43,443 bases of DNA from contig JAQRMX010000005.1 of assembly GCA_028599125.1 (NCBI GenBank), positions 1 through 43,443 on the forward strand, given 5' to 3'. This document shows, in pieces, positions 37,698 to 43,443 of this stretch; positions within the stretch are counted from its first letter, which is position 1; every line of letters starts with the position of its first letter. The translations under genes were made by a program, and so were the position numbers. Source of the DNA: Alphaproteobacteria bacterium (GTDB taxonomy: Bacteria; Pseudomonadota; Alphaproteobacteria; Rhizobiales; NORP267). The notes beneath the pieces are model-generated. The model ran no database searches, was not told the origin of the DNA, and was given only the letters and a program-made list of their open reading frames with translations.

Positions 37698-38684
37698 ATG
37701 ATGAGCATCATTACACAAGCGTACTTTCTCTTCATTTCTTTCCTGTTTTTCCTCTTGGCAACAGTATCAGCTCAACCGAACGACCTGAAACAAGCAACAC
37801 CCAGAGCGTCTATCACGGTGGGGAGATCTGTTATTACCCTTGGAGACCTGTTTAACAATACAGGAAAAAAAAGTTTTATCGCCGTTTTCAAAGCCCCGGA
37901 TCCCGGAAAAAGCGGACAAATCAGTACCCTTCGCCTCGAGAAGCTAGCCTATCATCACGGCCTGGGGTGGCGCAACGATCAGAATCTTGTTTCCGTCACC
38001 GTCAAACGTGCAAGCCGACTTATCACGCCAGAAGAAATTCAGAAAAAAGTAGAAGATTTCATCAAAAAGGAAGTCACCCAAACTCCAGGAACACATCTTC
38101 TCATCACCTTGCAGAATAACCAGAATGAACTGCATCTTCCTACGGAAAAAATGCTCTCCTTCAATGCAGAAAAATTCAGGATGAAAACAAAAACAAATTT
38201 CACTGTGGAAATAATTGCAAGAGAAAAGAAAAAGGTCATTCTGCGGCGATCCTATTATGGAAAGGTCATAGAAACCGTCCCTGTTCCCGTTCTCGCTCAA
38301 AATACCGCCAGCAAGACATTGCTAAAAGAAAATCATATTAGGATACAGTTCTTCCCACGCTACCACCTCTCACCAAATATTATCCGGGATATGAATGAAA
38401 TCATTGGCAAAATAACCCGAAGAATGCTTTCTGCAGGTCTGCCTTTACGACGCACAGACATTGAAAAAAGAAAACTCGTCAAACGCGGCAATATCGTCAC
38501 CATTATGTTCAGGAGCCCCGGACTCATGATCCGTACACAAGGTCAATCAATGAATGACGGCAGCATTGGGGACACACTGAAAGTCATCAATAATCACTCC
38601 AGACGAATCATTAAAACGACTGTCATTGGACCGGGTGTAGTCACTGTCTCACCATCTGCTATGAACCATGCGACACTCAGGTAG
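37698..38684 (+). CDS. flgA: Flagellar basal body P-ring formation protein FlgA
   Basis: 328 aa; signal peptide; C-terminal SAF-like region ITRRMLSAGLPLRRTDIEKRKLVKRGNIVTIMFRSPGLMIRTQGQSMNDGSIGDTLKVIN. Confidence 0.92.
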   Translation: MMSIITQAYFLFISFLFFLLATVSAQPNDLKQATPRASITVGRSVITLGDLFNNTGKKSFIAVFKAPDPGKSGQISTLRLEKLAYHHGLGWRNDQNLVSVTVKRASRLITPEEIQKKVEDFIKKEVTQTPGTHLLITLQNNQNELHLPTEKMLSFNAEKFRMKTKTNFTVEIIAREKKKVILRRSYYGKVIETVPVPVLAQNTASKTLLKENHIRIQFFPRYHLSPNIIRDMNEIIGKITRRMLSAGLPLRRTDIEKRKLVKRGNIVTIMFRSPGLMIRTQGQSMNDGSIGDTLKVINNHSRRIIKTTVIGPGVVTVSPSAMNHATLR

Positions 38685-38690
38685 GCACAC

Positions 38691-39476
38691 ATGACCCAGA
38701 AAGAAAAAAAAACTCGTTCCCTCATTCTGAGCACTACCTCTTCCATTATTTTCATAATGGCACTGGGGCATATACTTACTGCGTGTAATTTTACTGAAAA
38801 ACTCGAACAAGTTGGCTGGGAACCTCCCCTTTCTCCTATTAAAAACCCGATGACCCAGACCGGATACAAACCCGTGCAAATGCCTATGCCAACCTCGGAA
38901 CCATCCATTTACAAAGCAAATTCACTCTGGAAAGCAGGAAGTCGTGCCTTCTTCAGGGATCAACGTGCAGCACAGGTTGGCGATATTTTGACTGTTTTCA
39001 TCAAAATTGAAGATCAGGCCCAAATTAAAAACACAACAGCCCGTAAACGCAACGCCAATGAAAACGTTAAATTTGATACTGAAGAGGGTCTCGGACGGTG
39101 GGCTACAGAGGAAGTTCTTCCCCGATCACTAGGGTTGTCCAATCTTATTGGAGCAGATTCATCTGGGTCTTCAAGCGGAATGGGGTCTATCAAGCGCCAG
39201 GAAGCCATTACGACCAAAATTGCTGCAACGATCCTGCAAGTCCTTCCCAACGGTAACTTGGTCATTGAAGGACGTCAGGAAATGCGGGTGAATTTTGAAG
39301 TTCGTGAACTAATTGTTGCCGGGATAGTGCGACCGGAAGATATTGCCGCAGACAACACAATTGATTCAACAAAAATTGCTGAGGCGCGCATCGCTTACGG
39401 CGGACGAGGACAAATCACTGATATACAGCAGCCGCGTTATGGGCAGCAAGTACTTGACATTCTCCTCCCCTTCTGA
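38691..39476 (+). CDS. flgH: Flagellar L-ring lipoprotein FlgH
   Basis: 261 aa; lipobox LTAC; SLWKAGSRAFFRDQRAAQVGDILTVFIKIEDQA; VLPNGNLVIEGRQEMRVNFEVRELIVAGIVRPEDI. Confidence 0.95.
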   Translation: MTQKEKKTRSLILSTTSSIIFIMALGHILTACNFTEKLEQVGWEPPLSPIKNPMTQTGYKPVQMPMPTSEPSIYKANSLWKAGSRAFFRDQRAAQVGDILTVFIKIEDQAQIKNTTARKRNANENVKFDTEEGLGRWATEEVLPRSLGLSNLIGADSSGSSSGMGSIKRQEAITTKIAATILQVLPNGNLVIEGRQEMRVNFEVRELIVAGIVRPEDIAADNTIDSTKIAEARIAYGGRGQITDIQQPRYGQQVLDILLPF

Positions 39477-39635
39477 GAGGGCCCGTTAGGATAACCCGGG
39501 ATCGAAAAGAAACATGGAGCAATCGTAACTACCATGAAAAACTTCAAAAAAGTCTCCCAATTGTCTTGTTCGTACCCTTTGAAAAATAAACAACCGCAAT
39601 AAACGAAATTAAAGAATCATTATCATTTGCTCATC

Positions 39636-40079
39636 TCAGCCCTGCGCCGATGCCTCCTGACCCCTGAATTTAGCCAATTCAACATAAGCCCTTAGCTCTA
39701 TGTCATCAAGAAGGCTCTGCAAATCCGGCTCAGAAAGGGGTGAGCGATGCTGGGATAATTGAGAGACCAGCTGCTCAAGCCTTTCTTTTGGGATCGCCCC
39801 AGTGAGAAGATCGATCCGGAGTAACTCGAGCGTATCAAGCAATCCAGATCCGCGATTGACCGCACGTCCACGTCCCTTATCATCGGGACTATTTTTAATT
39901 TCCTGTTCTGTCAGAATGGCATCAATGTCTCTGAGCGATGAGACAGAAGAAAAACCAAACGTCGCAGATTCTGGCACAGAGGTATCAAGAGAAAAAGACA
40001 GACCAGAAGTGTTCTTCCCTTTCGTTTTGTTCTTGCTGGAGACAGCCTGAGTCTGCCCCGGTTCATTGATACGCATCAT
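39636..40079 (-). CDS. fliX: Flagellar assembly regulator FliX
   Basis: 147 aa; MMRINEPGQTQAVSSK; GSGLLDTLELLRIDLLTGAIPKERLEQLVSQLSQHRSPLSEPDLQSLLDDIELRAYVELAKF; divergent from flgI as in other alphaproteobacteria. Confidence 0.88.
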   Translation of the reverse strand: MMRINEPGQTQAVSSKNKTKGKNTSGLSFSLDTSVPESATFGFSSVSSLRDIDAILTEQEIKNSPDDKGRGRAVNRGSGLLDTLELLRIDLLTGAIPKERLEQLVSQLSQHRSPLSEPDLQSLLDDIELRAYVELAKFRGQEASAQG

Positions 40080-40310
40080 ATTCTCCCCGTTTCTCTGCTC
40101 CCTCAGCTATTTTTCCTGCCTTGCCAACAAAATCCTTATCAATTACGATTCATAAAATTCTTATATATTTAATAAAGTATGAACTTATATAATTTTTGCC
40201 CGAATGACACTAACGTCCCTATATTTTTTTCTGAAGATGAAGACAAAAGGATTTTTACAGACTTTTTTGTATTGGGATGAGGATAGTAAAATTCCACTGA
40301 GAACCTTCTA

Positions 40311-40327
40311 TGGCATGATTCTTGCTT
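40311..40327 (+). promoter_or_regulatory. Candidate sigma-54 (RpoN) promoter upstream of flgI
   Basis: TGGCATGATTCTTGCTT; GG (40312-40313) and GC (40324-40325) separated by exactly 10 nt, with TTGC at -12; about 50 bp upstream of the flgI ORF. Confidence 0.8.
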
Positions 40328-40373
40328 CTATAAACTTGTACGGAAAAGAAATTTTTGCAGTAGGAGCATTTCT

Positions 40374-41513
40374 TTGACTTTCAGCCATTGCAGAGTAAAA
40401 ATCCTTCCTCTTCTCATGGAGGTATGCACAGGGCTCTTCGTTATCTTGTGCCTTGCTCAACCCGCGCAATCAATCTCGCGTATCAAGGATATTACTGATG
40501 TGGAAGGTGTCCGTGAAAATCAGCTCATCGGCTATGGTCTTGTTGTTGGCTTGGACGGCACAGGTGATTCTCTCAACAATGCGCCTTTCACGAAACAAAG
40601 CCTGACAGCAATGCTTGAACGCATGGGAATTAACACGCGCGGCGCAAAATTACGCACTGCCAATGTTGCTGCTGTGATGGTTACTGCAGATTTACCTCCT
40701 TTTTCTTCCCAAGGAACACGCATTGACGTAACTATAAGTGCGCTCGGTGATGCTCGGAGTTTGCAAGGGGGAACTTTGCTTGTGACCCCCCTGATGGGTG
40801 CAGATGGGGAAGTTTATGCGGTAGCACAAGGAGCAATTTCCATCGGCGGCTTTAATGTGCAGGGGGACGCTGCCAGTATCACACGCGGCGTTTCAACCGT
40901 TGGTCGTATCGCAAATGGAGGGCTGGTTGAACGTGAAATTCCTTTTATTCTGGGCCAGCTCGTCTCTCTCCGATTGTCTCTTCGAAATCCGGACCTCACA
41001 ACAGCATCACGGATCGTCAAGACAATCAATAAATTTATTGGCAGCAAAAGTGCTCATCTCACCAATCCGGCAACAATCACCGTTGATCTTCCGGAAAATT
41101 ATGACAGAGATATGGTACAACTGCTAACGGACATTGAACAATTGAGAGTAGAACCTGATATGAAAGCGAAAGTGGTGATTGATGAGCGCTCCGGTATCAT
41201 CGTCATAGGGCGCGATGTCCGCGTCAACACAGTCGCCATTGCTCAAGGCAACTTGACGGTCATTATCACTGAGAAACCAAAAGTTGTCCAGCCCCTTCCC
41301 TTCTCCGCAGGAGAAACGGCCATCATTCCGGACACAAAGATTGCTGTCAATGATAATGCAGACCATAAGCTTGCTATTCTTGATGAGGGGATCACTCTCC
41401 GGGAACTGGTTGACGGACTTAATGCATTAGGCATAGGTCCACGTGACATGATTTCCATTTTGCAATCTATCAAAGCCGCCGGTGCATTACAGGCAAAAAT
41501 AGAGATTATGTAA
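40374..41513 (+). CDS. flgI: Flagellar P-ring protein FlgI (TTG start in the ORF track)
   Basis: 379 aa; SRIKDITDVEGVRENQLIGYGLVVGLDGTGDSLNNAPFTKQSLTAMLERMGIN. Confidence 0.97.
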   Translation: MTFSHCRVKILPLLMEVCTGLFVILCLAQPAQSISRIKDITDVEGVRENQLIGYGLVVGLDGTGDSLNNAPFTKQSLTAMLERMGINTRGAKLRTANVAAVMVTADLPPFSSQGTRIDVTISALGDARSLQGGTLLVTPLMGADGEVYAVAQGAISIGGFNVQGDAASITRGVSTVGRIANGGLVEREIPFILGQLVSLRLSLRNPDLTTASRIVKTINKFIGSKSAHLTNPATITVDLPENYDRDMVQLLTDIEQLRVEPDMKAKVVIDERSGIIVIGRDVRVNTVAIAQGNLTVIITEKPKVVQPLPFSAGETAIIPDTKIAVNDNADHKLAILDEGITLRELVDGLNALGIGPRDMISILQSIKAAGALQAKIEIM

Positions 41514-41527
41514 GGGAGGTAGAGCCT

Positions 41528-41848
41528 TTGAAAATTTCATCCTTTCCATACAGCAGGAACCGTCAGGACATTCATCCTTTGCCTCTAAATACAGGTCAAC
41601 TCCTTTCTGCTGGGAAGCAAGAGGCAAACAAGAAAGCATTGGAATTTGAGGCCATCTTTATTTCCTCTGGCATTAAAACCATGTTTTCTGGAATGGATAC
41701 GGATGGTCCCTTTGGCGGGGGATTTGGTGAAGAGATCTTTCGTGAATTTCTAGCCGATGAATATGCCAAGGAAATCGTTCGTTCCGGAGGAGTCGGAGTG
41801 AGTGAACAGATCAGGCGTGAATTATTGTCAATACAAGAGGTGAAATAA
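41528..41848 (+). CDS. Rod-binding protein, FlgJ N-terminal type
   Basis: 106 aa; KKALEFEAIFISSGIKTMFSGMDTDGPFGGGFGEEIFREFLADEYAKEIVRSGGVGVSEQI. Confidence 0.9.
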   Translation: MKISSFPYSRNRQDIHPLPLNTGQLLSAGKQEANKKALEFEAIFISSGIKTMFSGMDTDGPFGGGFGEEIFREFLADEYAKEIVRSGGVGVSEQIRRELLSIQEVK

Positions 41849-42342
41849 TGACAAAAACCGCTCAGACAGGACAGCAAGACCAAAAGCAAAGACATTTCGT
41901 GATTACCTCAAAGGAAGACGCTCTTTTATTCTGTAAAGATTGCAGCCAGACCATTGATGCTATGATCCACCTCATTGAGCGGGAAACAATGCATCTTCAG
42001 AAAATGAATATCGCCGAAGCTGAATTACTTCATTCAGAGAAAGATGAGTTAGCATCAATGCTTCATCAAAAAATCAGCTTTTTCAGAGAAAACGGACGGT
42101 TTATCCATCTTTTTGCACCGGATGCGCTCCGAAGTCTCTCCAACAGACACAAGCACCTGCAAAAAGTCATCAACAGCAACATGGAATTGCTTGATGCCCT
42201 TAATTCTTCTTTCGAATCACTCATGAGAAAGACGATGAAACATGTGCCCTCAGAAAACGCCGAAATCCCGACTTACTCAGACGATGCCACGCTTTCTGAG
42301 CCAGCCGATGACATGCCTTTTATGATCAATCGGAACGCGTAA
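41848..42342 (+). CDS. FlgN-like flagellar chaperone candidate
   Basis: 164 aa helical protein immediately after the rod-binding gene (overlapping stop/start), with the pattern expected of FlgN-like proteins in this position. Confidence 0.55.
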   Translation: MTKTAQTGQQDQKQRHFVITSKEDALLFCKDCSQTIDAMIHLIERETMHLQKMNIAEAELLHSEKDELASMLHQKISFFRENGRFIHLFAPDALRSLSNRHKHLQKVINSNMELLDALNSSFESLMRKTMKHVPSENAEIPTYSDDATLSEPADDMPFMINRNA

Positions 42343-42412
42343 TAAAAAGGACACGCATAAAATCACAGATAGAAAACAGGCCCCACGTGACCTGCAACAG
42401 ATGGTTATGAAA

Positions 42413-42434
42413 GAATAGAGAATAGAGAATAGAT
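42413..42434. repeat. Short tandem repeat, agaatag x3
   Basis: agaatagagaatagagaatag read directly in the intergenic region before the flagellin gene. Confidence 0.85.
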
Positions 42435-42816
42435 AGTAAGAAAAATCGCAAGACACATCTAGATTCATGTTGAATAACATTCAATTCCAGTCTCATATGT
42501 TCTGGAAGGCTCCTGAACCAGTATTTCATGATTGACTTTCTATTTACTTCTCTTTTTCATTCCTTAAAAGAACAGAATATATAAAGATCATACAAGTAAA
42601 ACTCCTCTTCTCTTAATCCTTGAAAAACAAACTACTAAAAAATATCTTGATAAAAATATTATGATGCTGTTGCTCTTTGTTTACTGTTAACATTAGCTTA
42701 TCCTATTGTCTTTATAGTCTCCTGTTAGATTTAGCTGCCCTAAAAGACGAGGCCGAAAAGGCACACATCAAAAAATTTAAGAATTCATAAAGTCTCTAGG
42801 ATAAGGAACCGCCCAA

Positions 42817-43443
42817 ATGGAGAATGTAACGCTCTCTGCCGCTGTTCGTAATAATCTTTTATCTCTCCAGAACACAGCAACACGCTTAGGAAAAACTCAA
42901 CAACGTCTGGCTACTGGTCTCAAAGTTAACAGCGCACTTGACGATCCAACGGCCTTCTTCACAGCAAGCAGCCTGAATAGCCGGGCGAGCGATCTGAACC
43001 GACTCTTAGACTCTGTTGGAAATGCGATTGAAACAATCAGGGCAGCAGATGACGGTCTGTCCTCTATCACTAAACTGGTGCAAGCTGCTCAGGCTACAGC
43101 ACGACAGGCGCTTCAGAAGCCCACCACAAAACTAGATAACCCTATCACAATTACAGGTAAGGGTGGACAAATAGGCGCAGATAAACAAATCAATATCACA
43201 GGAAACGGAGCATCCCTTTCAAGCGATAGAAAGGCTATACTCCAGGGAAATTCTGATATCGCAGAACTAGTCGCCACTGGCGGTACGATTACCATCAACG
43301 GGACGGACATTGACATCGCTGCGGAAGCAACATCAAGCTCAGTACTCGCGGCAATCAATGAAAAAAGGGAAACCACAGGTGTTTCCGCTTCGCTCTCCGT
43401 ATCAAATAAACTTTTACTGACAGGCAAGGCCGGAAAAGATATT
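42817..43443 (+). CDS. Flagellin, N-terminal part (runs off the window end)
   Basis: MENVTLSAAVRNNLLSLQNTATRLGKTQQRLATGLKVNSALDDPTAFFTASSLNSRASDLNRLLDSVGNAIETIRAADDGLSSITKLVQAAQATARQAL; open to the window edge. Confidence 0.95.
   Translation, partial: MENVTLSAAVRNNLLSLQNTATRLGKTQQRLATGLKVNSALDDPTAFFTASSLNSRASDLNRLLDSVGNAIETIRAADDGLSSITKLVQAAQATARQALQKPTTKLDNPITITGKGGQIGADKQINITGNGASLSSDRKAILQGNSDIAELVATGGTITINGTDIDIAAEATSSSVLAAINEKRETTGVSASLSVSNKLLLTGKAGKDI

Noticed and set aside
1-43443. CRISPR array, tRNA or rRNA genes
   Set aside because: No regularly spaced repeats, tRNA cloverleaf patterns or rRNA segments were recognised in the window.

Overview
This is an alphaproteobacterial chromosomal window, apparently Rhodospirillales-like by gene content and order. 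The taxon is my inference. From left to right it contains: (1) a branched-chain-amino-acid-type ABC transporter on the minus strand (livM partial, livH, substrate-binding protein). (2) Plasmid-type relics on the minus strand: a serine recombinase, a ParA-family ATPase and a possible ribbon-helix-helix partner, all frameshifted. (3) A cobalamin-riboswitch-led uptake cluster: an intact BtuB-like TonB receptor, a decayed BtuF-like gene, an ExbB-like gene split by a 5-bp tandem duplication, ExbD and TonB. (4) About 1.7 kb with no convincing intact gene. (5) A lone exported hypothetical protein. (6) A housekeeping block: der, bamB, a YfgM-like TPR protein, an NnrU-like protein, alaS, recA, cckA. 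(7) A large flagellar region: flgB-flgC-fliE-fliQ-fliR-flhB; fliO-fliP; fliL-fliM-DUF6468/PflI-like-MotE-like-giant AMIN/TPR protein-small ORF; flgF-flgG-flgA-flgH; fliX; flgI-rod-binding protein-FlgN-like; and the 5' part of a flagellin gene. The most interesting points are the cobalamin uptake island with its split exbB beside plasmid relics, the 1168-aa TPR protein with a translationally coupled 93-aa ORF in the fliL/fliM operon, and an NPKH instead of NPTH autocleavage motif in FlhB. Assignments come from reading the translations; no database search was run.
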